Positions 15,801-25,166 are shown, counted from the first letter of the stretch. The stretch is 64,000 nt of DNA from Marivivens donghaensis (GCF_030410045.1 NZ_JAUFRA010000004.1:62001-126000), one strand, 5' to 3'. Made by a program: numbers and translations. The notes: generated by a model from the sequence alone, not told the origin.

Positions 15801-18080
15801 TTAGCCGTAGTGCGACACTGGCGTGCCCGCGATTGCCGACATGTTCAGCAGGCCGCGTGCTGTGATCGACGGGGTGACGATGTGGGCGCGGTTGCCCATG
15901 CCCATCAGGATCGGGCCGACCTCAAGACCGCCGCCTTTCATTTTGAGAATATTGCGCACACCAGAGGCCGCGTCAGAGTTTGCAAAGATCAGCACGTTGG
16001 CCGAACCCTTCATGCGGCTCTGCGGGAAGATGCGTTCGCGCAGTTCAGGATCGAGCGCTGCGTCGATGTGCATTTCGCCCTCATAGCAGAAATCACGTGT
16101 CTCTGCGTCCAAGAGCGCCATCGCGGCCCGCATCCGACGACCCGAGTCAATGTCGAGGCTACCGAACTGCGAATGAGAACAGAGCGCGATGTTCGGCGTG
16201 ATGCCAAAGCGTTTTGCGTGGCGTGCAGCACCGATCACGGTTTTTGCGATCTGCGCGGGGGTCGGTTCAGGGTGCAGGTGGGTGTCTGCGATGAACAGCG
16301 GGCCGTCCTCAAGGATCATCATCGACAGAGCGGCGGTCGGTTCATGTCCGTCGCGGCCCAGAACTTGGGTCACGTAGTTGAGGTGCCAAAGGTATTGACC
16401 AAAGGTGCCGCAGATCATGCTGTCGGCCTCGCCACGCTGCACCATGATCGCCGCAATCGCGGTGGTGTTGGTGCGCATGATGGCCTTTGCCAGATCGGGC
16501 GTGACGCCCTGACGTTCCATTAGGCTGTGGTAGGTGGTCCAGTAGTCGTAGTAGCGCGGATCGTTTTCGGGGTTCACGATCTCAAAATCGACCTGCGGAC
16601 GGATTTTCAAGCCAGCGCGTTCACACCGGCGTTCGATGACTTCGGGACGACCAATGAGGATCGGGGTCTCTGTGGTTTCTTCGAGAACGGCCTGAGCGGC
16701 GCGCAGAACGCGTTCGTCTTCGCCCTCGGAGAATACGATGCGGCGCGACGCAGTGCGGGCGGCTTCGAAGACGGGGCGCATGAGGAGCGCGGATTTAAAG
16801 ACCGACCCGTCGAGGCGTTTCTTATACTCCGCCATATCGTCGAGCGGGGTTTTCGCAACGCCAGTTTCCATCGCCGCCTTTGCCACGGCAGAGGCCACAA
16901 CGCCCATAAGACGCGGGTCGAACGGTTTCGGGATCAGGTAATCTGCGCCAAAGGTGAGCTTTTCACCTTGGTACGCAGCAGCGGCTTCGGCGCTGGTGGT
17001 TGCGCGGGCGAGGGCGGCGATGCCTTCAACGCAGGCGATCTGCATTTCGTCGTTGATCTCTGTCGCGCCCACGTCGAGGGCACCGCGGAAGATGAACGGG
17101 AAGCAGAGCACGTTATTGACTTGGTTCGGGTAGTCCGAACGGCCTGTCGCGATGATCGCATCAGGCGAGGCTTCGCGGGCGAGGTCAGGCAGAATTTCTG
17201 GTGTCGGGTTTGCCAGTGCAAAGACGATTGGGCGGGTCGCCATTTTCTTGACCATCTCGGGTTTCAGGACACCCGGACCAGACAGGCCAAGGAACAGGTC
17301 CGCGCCTTCGATCACCTCGTCCAGTGTACGCAGGTCAGAGGCCTGAGCGTAGGCTTCTTTCTGCGGGGTCATTTCTTCAGTGCGGCCCTGATAGACCAGA
17401 CCCGCGATGTCGCAGAGCCATACGTTTTCACGCTTCACGCCAAGTTTCAGGAGCATGTTAAGGCAGGCAATACCTGCTGCGCCGCCGCCTGTAGAGACGA
17501 CCTTAATGTCTTCGAATTTCTTGCCTGCGACGTGCAGCGCGTTGGTGGCAGCAGCACCCACAACAATCGCGGTGCCGTGCTGGTCGTCGTGGAACACAGG
17601 AATGTTCATGCGTTCGCGGCAGATCTTTTCGACGATGAAGCAATCAGGCGCTTTGATGTCTTCGAGGTTGATCGCACCAAAGGTCGGTTCGAGCGAACAG
17701 ACAATCTCGGCCAGTTTGTAGGGATCGGGTTCGTTCAGTTCGATGTCGAAACAGTCGATGTTCGCGAACTTCTTAAAGAGAACCGCCTTGCCTTCCATAA
17801 CGGGCTTGGACGCCAAGGCACCGATATTGCCAAGGCCCAGAACTGCCGTGCCGTTTGTCACAACACCAACAAGGTTGCCGCGCGAGGTATAAGCGCGCGC
17901 GGTTTCCGCGTCGGCCTTGATCTCCAGACAGGCTTCGGCCACGCCGGGGCTGTAGGCGCGGGCAAGGTCACGTCCGTTTGCCAGAGGTTTGGTTGCGCGG
18001 ATTTCCAGTTTCCCCGGTTTCGGGAACTGGTGGTAGTCCAGCGCTGCCTGACGCAGGTTGTCCTTGCTCTTGTCGGTCAT
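15801..18080 (-). CDS. maeB: NADP-dependent malic enzyme with phosphotransacetylase-like domain
   Basis: Oxidative decarboxylation of malate to pyruvate with NADP reduction. The 759 residues form the two-part MaeB architecture: malic domain (residues 1-160, YSPGVAEACLEI near 44), NAD(P)-binding domain (about 165-400, STGGGAAGIACLN), and a C-terminal phosphotransacetylase-like domain (about 430-755, SEGEDERVLRAAQ), which in this family is usually regulatory. The start is preceded by AAGGAATG. A CpG-centred palindrome lies 14 bp before the ATG, where a bound repressor would block transcription. Confidence 0.95.
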   Translation of the reverse strand: MTDKSKDNLRQAALDYHQFPKPGKLEIRATKPLANGRDLARAYSPGVAEACLEIKADAETARAYTSRGNLVGVVTNGTAVLGLGNIGALASKPVMEGKAVLFKKFANIDCFDIELNEPDPYKLAEIVCSLEPTFGAINLEDIKAPDCFIVEKICRERMNIPVFHDDQHGTAIVVGAAATNALHVAGKKFEDIKVVSTGGGAAGIACLNMLLKLGVKRENVWLCDIAGLVYQGRTEEMTPQKEAYAQASDLRTLDEVIEGADLFLGLSGPGVLKPEMVKKMATRPIVFALANPTPEILPDLAREASPDAIIATGRSDYPNQVNNVLCFPFIFRGALDVGATEINDEMQIACVEGIAALARATTSAEAAAAYQGEKLTFGADYLIPKPFDPRLMGVVASAVAKAAMETGVAKTPLDDMAEYKKRLDGSVFKSALLMRPVFEAARTASRRIVFSEGEDERVLRAAQAVLEETTETPILIGRPEVIERRCERAGLKIRPQVDFEIVNPENDPRYYDYWTTYHSLMERQGVTPDLAKAIMRTNTTAIAAIMVQRGEADSMICGTFGQYLWHLNYVTQVLGRDGHEPTAALSMMILEDGPLFIADTHLHPEPTPAQIAKTVIGAARHAKRFGITPNIALCSHSQFGSLDIDSGRRMRAAMALLDAETRDFCYEGEMHIDAALDPELRERIFPQSRMKGSANVLIFANSDAASGVRNILKMKGGGLEVGPILMGMGNRAHIVTPSITARGLLNMSAIAGTPVSHYG

Positions 18081-18093
18081 GTGGTCATTCCTT

Positions 18094-18115
18094 TTTAGTT
18101 TAGCGTTAAACTAAA
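18094..18115. promoter_or_regulatory. LacI-type palindrome before maeB
   Basis: TTTAGTTTAGC|GTTAAACTAAA is a 22-bp palindrome with a single mismatched pair and a central CG step, the layout of LacI-family operators. A 19-bp piece of it (GTTTAGCGTTAAACTAAAT) recurs inside deoB, and a related palindrome precedes pyc. CceR-type regulators of central carbon metabolism are the obvious candidates (inference). Confidence 0.6.
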
Positions 18116-18259
18116 TTTTCTGTTGGTCCAAGGCCTCCATACAGGGGATTGACCTCTCGTTGCAAACCTTATCGGCTGATATAGGCGGTATTTAAGTCAT
18201 AGCGCTTGCAACCGTCCGCTTCGCGCTGCACATTTTACCAAACGATCAAAGAGGGTCCT

Positions 18260-18652
18260 ATGTCGTTGCTCGATCATGCCAAAGCCGTTCGCGAAAATGC
18301 CTATGCGCCCTATTCCAATTTTAAGGTAGGCGCGGCGGTCCAGACAGCGAGCGGGACGATCTATACAGGCGTCAACGTTGAAAATGTCGCCTACCCCGAA
18401 GGCACCTGCGCCGAAGCGGGCGCTATTGCGGCCATGTGTGCGGCGGGTGACCGCAAGATTGTTGAGGTCGCGGTGATCGCCGATAGCCCAACCCCTGTGA
18501 CGCCTTGTGGCGGATGCCGTCAGAAAATTGCAGAATTTGCGCAGCCTGACACGATCGTGCGGATGTATACGACGGGTGGGGCGCAGCTGGATATGACCGT
18601 GGCGCAGTTACTGCCTGGTGTGTTCACCGCAGATCATATGGCCAATACCTAA
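18260..18652 (+). CDS. cdd: Cytidine deaminase
   Basis: Deaminates cytidine and deoxycytidine to uridine and deoxyuridine. It is 130 residues, the short tetrameric type. The zinc ligands and catalytic Glu lie in CAEAGAIAAM and PCGGCRQK. ATG 18260 follows GAGGG by 5 bp; the open frame extends 54 bp further upstream without a ribosome site. It is the first gene of a five-gene nucleoside salvage operon. Confidence 0.95.
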   Translation: MSLLDHAKAVRENAYAPYSNFKVGAAVQTASGTIYTGVNVENVAYPEGTCAEAGAIAAMCAAGDRKIVEVAVIADSPTPVTPCGGCRQKIAEFAQPDTIVRMYTTGGAQLDMTVAQLLPGVFTADHMANT

Positions 18653-18653
18653 A

Positions 18654-19958
18654 ATGGACGCCCGCGCAATCATTGCCAAAGTTCGCGACCGCCAGTCGCC
18701 TACGACCGAAGAGCTTCGGTGGTTTGCCAATGGGCTTGCCTCTGGCGCGGTGTCGGACGCGCAGGCGGGGGCCTTTGCGATGGCGGCGCTGTTGAATGGG
18801 CTGGGCGAAGAGGGGCGGATTGCTCTGACGCTCGGTATGCGCGATTCTGGTGATGTGCTGAAATGGCGGATGGATGGTCCAGTGATGGACAAACATTCGA
18901 CGGGCGGCGTCGGGGATTGCGTGTCGTTGATCCTCGCACCAGCGCTGGCGGCCTGTGGTGTGTTGGTTCCGATGATCTCTGGTCGGGGGCTGGGGCATAC
19001 GGGCGGCACATTGGACAAAATGGAAGCCATCCCCGGTGTGACGGCCCAGATTTCCGAGGCAGAGTTGCGCCGCATCGTGGCCAAGGTCGGCTGTGCGGTC
19101 GTAGGTGCCACGGGGTCAATCGCGCCAGCGGACAAGCGGCTCTATGCGGTGCGGGACGTGTGCGCGGCGGTGGAAAGCGTCGACCTGATCACCGCGTCGA
19201 TCCTGTCCAAGAAATTGGCGGCAGGGCTAGAGGGGCTGATCCTCGACGTGAAAGTCGGCACGGGTGCGTTCATGAAAACGCCAGACGAGGCGCGGGCCTT
19301 GGCGCGGTCGTTGGTGGATACGGCGAACGGGGCAGGGTGCCCGACGGCCGCGATGATCACCGATATGAACGAACCGCTCGCGCCGACATTGGGCAATGCT
19401 CTCGAGGTTGCGACGTGTTTGGAGGTGATGGGCGGTGATCGGCTCGCGGCACCTCGGCTCTTTGATCTGACGGTCGCGCTGGGCGGGCGGCTTTTGGCGC
19501 TGGCTGGCGGGGCCGAAGGTGAGGGCGAAGAGAAAATCCGCGCTTCGATCGAAAGCGGTGCCGCGATGGATCGCTTTGCCCAGATGGTGTTCGAGATGGG
19601 CGGACCGCCCGACATGGATAAGGACTGGCGCACCCATTTGCCTAATGCGCCGATTGTGGTTCCTGTGCCCGCGCCCGAGGCTGGAATGGTCTCTGGCTGG
19701 AATGGTCAGGCACTTGGCCTCACCGTTGTAGGATTGGGCGGCGGACGTCAGGTTGAGACGGATAAGGTCGATCCTGCGGTCGGTCTGTCGGCTGCGATCC
19801 CGCTGGGTCGTGAGGTGCAAAAGGGCGATCCGATTGCCTTTGTCCACGCGCGGCGAGACGACGATGCGGTGCGTGCGGTGGCCGAGGTTCAAGCGGCGGT
19901 ATCGATTGGCGGGACGGACCCTGATCACCCCTTGGTGCATGAAAGGATCGACCCATGA
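18654..19958 (+). CDS. deoA: Thymidine phosphorylase
   Basis: Phosphorolysis of thymidine or deoxyuridine to base plus deoxyribose-1-phosphate. It is 434 residues. Signature DKHSTGGVGD near residue 80 binds phosphate and sugar, KMEAIPGV follows near residue 122, and the C-terminal alpha/beta domain is intact. ATG 18654 begins one base after the cdd stop, so translation is coupled. It feeds deoxyribose-1-phosphate to DeoB, encoded next. Confidence 0.95.
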   Translation: MDARAIIAKVRDRQSPTTEELRWFANGLASGAVSDAQAGAFAMAALLNGLGEEGRIALTLGMRDSGDVLKWRMDGPVMDKHSTGGVGDCVSLILAPALAACGVLVPMISGRGLGHTGGTLDKMEAIPGVTAQISEAELRRIVAKVGCAVVGATGSIAPADKRLYAVRDVCAAVESVDLITASILSKKLAAGLEGLILDVKVGTGAFMKTPDEARALARSLVDTANGAGCPTAAMITDMNEPLAPTLGNALEVATCLEVMGGDRLAAPRLFDLTVALGGRLLALAGGAEGEGEEKIRASIESGAAMDRFAQMVFEMGGPPDMDKDWRTHLPNAPIVVPVPAPEAGMVSGWNGQALGLTVVGLGGGRQVETDKVDPAVGLSAAIPLGREVQKGDPIAFVHARRDDDAVRAVAEVQAAVSIGGTDPDHPLVHERIDP

Positions 19959-21145
19959 GCCGTGCGTTTCTGGTCGTGATCGACTCTGTCGGGATTGGTG
20001 GCGCGCCCGATGCGGACAGCTATTTCAACGATGGGCGGCCTGATACGGGCGCGAATACCGTTGGCCATATCGCGCAGGCGATGGCGGCGGCGGGGAAACC
20101 GTTGCAGGTCGGGACCTTGGATGCGCTGGGATTGGGCGCGGCGTTGCGGTTGGCCTCTGGACTAGAGGTCGAAGGTCTAGGCGCTGACCCCGTGGGCGCG
20201 TGGGCCGCAGCGAGCGAGGTGTCCAAGGGCAAAGATACGCCGTCAGGTCACTGGGAATTGGCGGGCGTGCCTGTGCCGTGGGACTGGGGCTATTTCACAG
20301 ACCACGAGAATTCGTTCCCTGAGGCTGTGATTGCCGAGGTCTGTAAGGTTGCGGGCGTTGATGGGATTTTGGGCAATTGCCACGCCTCTGGCACCGAAAT
20401 CATCGCCCGCCTTGGGGCGGAGCATCTGCGGACGGGCTATCCGATCTGTTATACCTCTGCTGACAGCGTGTTTCAGATCGCAGCGCATGAAGAGGCGTTT
20501 GGTCTAGAGCGGTTGTTGGACCTCTGTAAAGGCATCGCGCCGATGCTGCACGAGATGAAAATCGGGCGCGTGATTGCGCGGCCTTTTGTAGGTAAGGTCG
20601 GCGCCTTTGCCCGCACCGCAAACCGCAAGGATTTCGCGATTGAACCGCCTGCGCCGACACTCTGCGATTGGGTGCAGGGCGCTGGGCGGCATGTCTACGC
20701 CGTTGGTAAAATTGGAGATATTTTCTCTATGCGGGGCATCAATGAGGTTCGAAAGGGCCGCGATGATGTGCTGATGGGGCATCTGTCCGATCTGGTCGAT
20801 GAGGCGGTTGATGGATCGCTGACCTTTGCCAATTTGGTCGAGTTCGACAGCGAATACGGGCACCGTCGGGATGTGGCAGGATATGCGGCGCACCTTGAAT
20901 GGTTTAGCGTTAAACTAAATGAGATTTTGCCGCGACTGCGTGAGGGCGACCTGCTGGTTGTCACCGCCGATCACGGCAATGATCCGACATGGACAGGCAC
21001 CGATCACACCCGTGAACGAGTGCCCGTTTTGATCCACGGACTTGGGCCGCGCGCGCTGGGGCACATCGGGTTCTCCGACGTGGCCGCGACGATTGCCGCC
21101 CATCTGGGTGTTCCCGCCCAAGGCACAGGAAAATCAGTGATATGA
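19955..21145 (+). CDS. deoB: Phosphopentomutase
   Basis: Interconverts (deoxy)ribose-1-phosphate and 5-phosphate in the nucleoside salvage pathway. It is 396 residues. Alkaline-phosphatase-type metal ligands are visible in VIDSVGIGGAPDA at the N-terminus and TADHGNDPTWTGTDHTRE near residue 327, with KGKDTPSGHWE near residue 91. It overlaps deoA by 4 bp. An internal 19-bp sequence at 20902-20920 is identical to the maeB operator-like palindrome. Confidence 0.95.
   Translation: MSRAFLVVIDSVGIGGAPDADSYFNDGRPDTGANTVGHIAQAMAAAGKPLQVGTLDALGLGAALRLASGLEVEGLGADPVGAWAAASEVSKGKDTPSGHWELAGVPVPWDWGYFTDHENSFPEAVIAEVCKVAGVDGILGNCHASGTEIIARLGAEHLRTGYPICYTSADSVFQIAAHEEAFGLERLLDLCKGIAPMLHEMKIGRVIARPFVGKVGAFARTANRKDFAIEPPAPTLCDWVQGAGRHVYAVGKIGDIFSMRGINEVRKGRDDVLMGHLSDLVDEAVDGSLTFANLVEFDSEYGHRRDVAGYAAHLEWFSVKLNEILPRLREGDLLVVTADHGNDPTWTGTDHTRERVPVLIHGLGPRALGHIGFSDVAATIAAHLGVPAQGTGKSVI
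20902..20920. repeat. Intragenic copy of the maeB palindrome
   Basis: GTTTAGCGTTAAACTAAAT inside deoB is identical to 19 bp of the maeB upstream palindrome 2.8 kb away. It uses AT-rich codons (TTT AGC GTT AAA CTA AAT) in a GC-rich gene. Confidence 0.6.
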
Positions 21146-22131
21146 GCTATAAATCCACCCCAAAGGTCGAGCTTCACCTCCATTTCGAAGGGGCTGCACC
21201 ACCTGATTTCATTCGCCAATTGGCGTTTGAACAAAAGGTCGATTTGTCCAAGATTTTCAATGAGGACTGCAGCTATAAATACCGCGACTTTGACCATTTC
21301 CTTGAGGTCTATGAGGCGGCGACCTCGGTTCTGAAAACACCAGAGCATTTTGCGCGGCTCTGCTCTGCGGTGCTAGAACGCAGCGCGGAAAACGGTGTGG
21401 TCTATTGCGAGACGTTCCTGTCGCCCGATTTCTGCGGTGGCGCGGATGTGAGCGCGTGGCGCGAATATTTGCACGCGATTGAAGAAGCGGCGGCGAAGGC
21501 TGACCGCGACATGGGCATTACGCTGCGTGGGATCGTGACGCCGATCCGCCATTTCGGACCTGAACAGGCGAAAAAGGCGGCGCTCTGTGCGGCTGAGACG
21601 AAGGGTGACTTTATCGTCGGGCTTGGCATGGGTGGGGCAGAGATGATGCACCGCCCTGGTGATTTCGCTTATTCGTTCGATATGGGCCGCGAGGCTGGGC
21701 TGCGGCTGACCTGTCATGCGGGCGAATGGGGTGGGCCAGATATGGTGGCTGACACCATCCGCGATCTAAAGGTTGAACGCATTGGCCACGGCATCAACGC
21801 GATCAAGGACCGCAAATTGGTGGACGATATCGCTGAGGCGGGGATCGTTCTGGAGGTCTGTCCAGGGTCGAACGTGTTCCTCGGCGCGTCGGGCCAGTGG
21901 GCGGATCACCCGATCAAACCGCTCCGCGATGCGGGCGTTAAGGTCACCGTGTCCACCGATGACCCGCCGTTTTTCCACACCACTATGACCAAAGAATACG
22001 ACATGCTGGCCCAGACTTTTGGCTGGGGTGACGACGACTTTGCCGAATTGAACAAGACCGCGATTGAGGCTGCGTTCTGCGATGCAGCCACCCGCGACAT
22101 CATCATCAAACGATTGGAGACTGCCCAATGA
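21142..22131 (+). CDS. add: Adenosine deaminase
   Basis: Deaminates adenosine or deoxyadenosine to inosine or deoxyinosine. It is 329 residues with a TIM-barrel metal hydrolase layout: HLHFEG near residue 12 (zinc His pair), CHAGEWGG near residue 194, RIGHGINAI near residue 214 and STDDPPFF near residue 273. Some close relatives act on adenine instead, so substrate range is not certain. It overlaps deoB and upp by 4 bp each, which ties it to the salvage operon. Confidence 0.93.
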   Translation: MSYKSTPKVELHLHFEGAAPPDFIRQLAFEQKVDLSKIFNEDCSYKYRDFDHFLEVYEAATSVLKTPEHFARLCSAVLERSAENGVVYCETFLSPDFCGGADVSAWREYLHAIEEAAAKADRDMGITLRGIVTPIRHFGPEQAKKAALCAAETKGDFIVGLGMGGAEMMHRPGDFAYSFDMGREAGLRLTCHAGEWGGPDMVADTIRDLKVERIGHGINAIKDRKLVDDIAEAGIVLEVCPGSNVFLGASGQWADHPIKPLRDAGVKVTVSTDDPPFFHTTMTKEYDMLAQTFGWGDDDFAELNKTAIEAAFCDAATRDIIIKRLETAQ

Positions 22132-22760
22132 CCGACCATCTGACTGTTGTGGATCACCCGCTGGTTCAACACAAACTGACATTGATGCGCGAGTCCCGCA
22201 CGTCCACGGCGCAGTTCCGTCAGTTGCTGCGCGAAATTTCCCTGCTGCTGGCCTATGAGGTGACGCGCGGGCTGCCGATGACCACGCGGACGATTGAAAC
22301 ACCGATGTGCAGCATGGAGGCCCCGCAGATCGAGGGTAAGAAGCTCGCGCTGGTGTCGATCCTGCGGGCGGGCAACGGGTTGCTGGACGGTATTCTAGAG
22401 CTGATCCCTGCGGCACGTGTGGGCTTTGTCGGGCTTTATCGTGATGAGGAAACGCTGCAGCCTGTGCAGTATTACTTCAAAGTGCCAACCCAGCTAGAGG
22501 ATCGCACGGTGATTGTCGTTGATCCGATGTTGGCGACGGGGAACTCTTCGGCGGCGGCGATTGACCTGATCAAACAGGCGGGCGCTAAGGATATTCGGTT
22601 CCTCTGCTTGCTCGCTGCACCCGAAGGGGTTGAGCGGATGAAGGAAGCGCATCCTGACGTTCCGATCGTGACAGCATCGGTAGATGAGCGTCTGAATGAC
22701 CATGGATATATTGTTCCGGGTCTAGGGGATGCGGGTGACCGCATGTTTGGCACAAAATAA
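22128..22760 (+). CDS. upp: Uracil phosphoribosyltransferase
   Basis: Converts uracil plus PRPP to UMP, the last step of pyrimidine base salvage. It is 210 residues, the usual length. It has LVSILRAGNGLLDG near residue 75, the PRPP loop VDPMLATGNSSAAAI near residue 130, and the C-terminal uracil site YIVPGLGDAGDRMFGT. It overlaps add by 4 bp and is the last gene of the operon. No clear terminator follows. Confidence 0.96.
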   Translation: MTDHLTVVDHPLVQHKLTLMRESRTSTAQFRQLLREISLLLAYEVTRGLPMTTRTIETPMCSMEAPQIEGKKLALVSILRAGNGLLDGILELIPAARVGFVGLYRDEETLQPVQYYFKVPTQLEDRTVIVVDPMLATGNSSAAAIDLIKQAGAKDIRFLCLLAAPEGVERMKEAHPDVPIVTASVDERLNDHGYIVPGLGDAGDRMFGTK

Positions 22761-22847
22761 TGGGCGCAAACTAGCGTTAAGCGGGTGCAGACTCTTTACA
22801 GGTTCACCGATCTGCGGCATTGTCACCGTTAATTAATGGGGACATTC

Positions 22848-23984
22848 ATGTCGGATTTTCGTTTTATTGCAGCTGTCGTTGTTGGTCTTGCCGTTCAATC
22901 GCAAGGCGTACTGGCCGATACACTTCCTGCGGAAATCCCACCCGCGTCCTTTACGGGTAACCAATACGTCGACAGCAAGGGCTGTGTGTTCATTCGTGCG
23001 GGCCTTGCGGGGTCGGTGAATTGGGTGCCGCGTGTAAACCGTGATCGCAAGCAATTGTGCGGGTTTGAACCGTCGATTGGGGGTCGCGTTGCGTCACCGC
23101 TGCCTGCGGATGTGCCGATCATCGGTGTGAGCGAACCGACGACCACTGTTGCGGCTGCGGCGCCTGCTGTTGTGGCACCTGCTGCGACCCGTGATCCGAT
23201 CCAGACTGTTGCGTCGATTGGCGTGTCCCCGCGTGTCGTCGCGCCTGCACCTGGGCCCGTCGTTGCGACGCCGCAAGTGACACGGCCAGAGCCGCGCCGT
23301 GTGACCTTGGCTGAGATTTGTCAGGGGCAGAGTGGGATTTTGGCGGGCTATGTGAACGCAGCAAACGGTCAACCGATCAACTGCGGTCCAGCGCGTCCTG
23401 TCGCGGTTGCCACTGTCGCGCCGACAATGGTGCCTTCGGTAGGAGCGTCTGCCTGTCCGTCGATTGGACAAGCCTATCTGACGGGCGGCGCGGGCATGAC
23501 TGTCCGCTGTGGTCCGCAGACCCAAACCATTTCGCGCTACAGCAACCGCGTTCCAGCGAGCAATCCGATTGCGGTCAACACCACCGCGGCAAGCGGCGTA
23601 TCGACAACGACCTATGTGCCGCGTCAGCCTGCCATGGCTGCGCCTGTTGTCTCGGTCCCGACCGTGACCGTTCCCGCCCCCGCTGTGCGGTCGAGCGGCT
23701 GCAATTTTGACAGCGTGAGTGCGCAATATGCAGGGGGCGCTGGCGTCCGCTGCACCCCGCAACAACAGTCCCCATCGGCCAGCCGTTATGTGACGAGCGC
23801 TGTGGGTGTGGACGCGACACGTGCGACTTCGATGGTGACGGGGAGCGGGTTGTTCGGGCCTGTTGTGCCCGCATCGAACCCAGTGGGCGTGAGCAGCGTT
23901 GGACCTTACTCTCCACCCGAAGGGTATATCGGCGCGTGGACGGACGGTCGTTTGAACCCGCAGCGTGGTTTGACTAGCTACTAA
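22848..23984 (+). CDS. Secreted Pro/Val/Ala-rich protein
   Basis: A 378-residue exported protein of unknown function. A signal peptide (FRFIAAVVVGLAVQSQGVLA) is followed by a small N-terminal domain with the conserved look SKGCVFIRAGLAG..NWVPRV. Long low-complexity stretches of Val, Ala, Pro and Thr then hold short repeated motifs with cysteines (GQPINCGP, GGAGMTVRCGP, GGAGVRCTP). Relatives I recall in Rhodobacteraceae can carry a SPOR peptidoglycan-binding domain; I do not see a clear one here, only a GYIGAWTDGRLNPQRG tail. The start is chosen because GGGGAC lies just before ATG 22848. Confidence 0.7.
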   Translation: MSDFRFIAAVVVGLAVQSQGVLADTLPAEIPPASFTGNQYVDSKGCVFIRAGLAGSVNWVPRVNRDRKQLCGFEPSIGGRVASPLPADVPIIGVSEPTTTVAAAAPAVVAPAATRDPIQTVASIGVSPRVVAPAPGPVVATPQVTRPEPRRVTLAEICQGQSGILAGYVNAANGQPINCGPARPVAVATVAPTMVPSVGASACPSIGQAYLTGGAGMTVRCGPQTQTISRYSNRVPASNPIAVNTTAASGVSTTTYVPRQPAMAAPVVSVPTVTVPAPAVRSSGCNFDSVSAQYAGGAGVRCTPQQQSPSASRYVTSAVGVDATRATSMVTGSGLFGPVVPASNPVGVSSVGPYSPPEGYIGAWTDGRLNPQRGLTSY

Positions 23985-23994
23985 GCCGCAGGGA

Positions 23995-25014
23995 TTAGTT
24001 CCCACAGATCCCTTGCAACGCGACCCAATCGCCATCTGACAAGATCAGTGGCGCTTGAGATGGGTCCACCGGATCGGCCTCGATTAGGTCGAGCGTGCGT
24101 TCCCCTGTGATGTCCAAGGCAAAAGCGAAGGGTTTCGTGGAAACCTCTGCGTCAGCGAAGGCCTTGATCAGGCTATCGGTCGAGATGGGTGGGGTTTTGT
24201 CCGTGACGGCGATTTCGGCATAATCGCGCAGGGTCGCGCTGCTCATGTCGCCTGTTGTCAGCAGTTGGAAAGTCGCCTGAATGCCCGAGGTTTTCATCAG
24301 GTGCCCCAATGGGTCGTCGGACTGACGCGCCAATTCGGCGGCGATTAGGAACCCTGTGGGGACGCCCGGGTCCTCGTAATCTTCGACGAGGGCGCGGTTC
24401 ATCAGGATGATCCCGCCAGGCAGGGCGAGGGTGGTTGCGATGCCTTCGGGGACAATGAGCACACGCACATCACTGTCAGCGCCCAATGCGCGATCTTTGA
24501 GCCGTTCGAGGGCTTGGATACCACGAGGGCTGCGGCAGACGGAGCCCGTCAGTCGCTGCACATGCCCCAAGAGCGTCGCGCCAATCGACGCGCGGCTAGC
24601 TTGAGACACCGCAGAGAGCGTGTGAGTGCGCAGCGCGGAGGGCAGCCACAGAACGCCCAAGGCCAGCACCGCAGCGATGGAAAAGGACAGGCCCGCACCG
24701 CGCAGACGCCCCGGTTTCGGACGGCGTTTGGAGAGCGCTTTGCGCACCTTTTCAATCGCTTCGATCATCAGTTCGTCGTCGATTTCCAGCGTTTCATCAC
24801 CGCTGTCGTCGGGCGCAAAGAGGGCAGGCACTTCGTTAGGGTTCAGCCGTTCAATCGCGGGGAGGGACCAGTGGGTCAGAGGCCGATTGGCCGTATCGCG
24901 GATGATCAATGTGGCATCGCCAAAGCACACAGCCACCTCGCGGCGCTGTGCCTGTCCGTCGGCCCGCCAAAGGCCCAAACTTTCTAACCGAGTATACTGT
25001 TTAAGTGCTGTCAT
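23995..25014 (-). CDS. Membrane protein with degenerate M48-like domain
   Basis: A 339-residue protein: a soluble N-terminal region (1-105), one membrane helix (about 110-127, SFSIAAVLALGVLWLPSAL), then a domain resembling M48 metallopeptidases. The stretch TTLALPGGIILMNRALVED corresponds to the M48 strand before the active site. Where M48 has HExxH this protein has AAELARQ, so both zinc histidines are missing and it is probably not a protease. Function unknown. It is divergent from the DMT transporter across about 150 bp. Confidence 0.65.
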   Translation of the reverse strand: MTALKQYTRLESLGLWRADGQAQRREVAVCFGDATLIIRDTANRPLTHWSLPAIERLNPNEVPALFAPDDSGDETLEIDDELMIEAIEKVRKALSKRRPKPGRLRGAGLSFSIAAVLALGVLWLPSALRTHTLSAVSQASRASIGATLLGHVQRLTGSVCRSPRGIQALERLKDRALGADSDVRVLIVPEGIATTLALPGGIILMNRALVEDYEDPGVPTGFLIAAELARQSDDPLGHLMKTSGIQATFQLLTTGDMSSATLRDYAEIAVTDKTPPISTDSLIKAFADAEVSTKPFAFALDITGERTLDLIEADPVDPSQAPLILSDGDWVALQGICGN

Positions 25015-25166
25015 CTGCTCTTATTCTATTTTGCGTCACTTTAACCTGTCCCAGCGATATTGGATAGGGCGGACAATCGGACAAAATTTGATCAAATATG
25101 TCGCTAGGGGACAAGTCAGGTCGTTTTAGGTTTTGCATAACCCTAGCAACAGTTTGAGGGATATTT

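Noticed and set aside
16527..18098. 523-codon ORF opposite maeB
   Set aside because: It is the antisense shadow of maeB and overlaps the maeB operator-like palindrome.
18094..20920. Transposon ends formed by the two copies of the 19-bp repeat
   Set aside because: The intervening DNA is an intact salvage operon start with normal composition, the repeats lie in different contexts, and there is no transposase.
22771..22782. CTAGCGTTAAG as another maeB-type operator
   Set aside because: It shares TAGCGTTAA with the maeB site, but the outer arms do not pair, so it is too weak to call.
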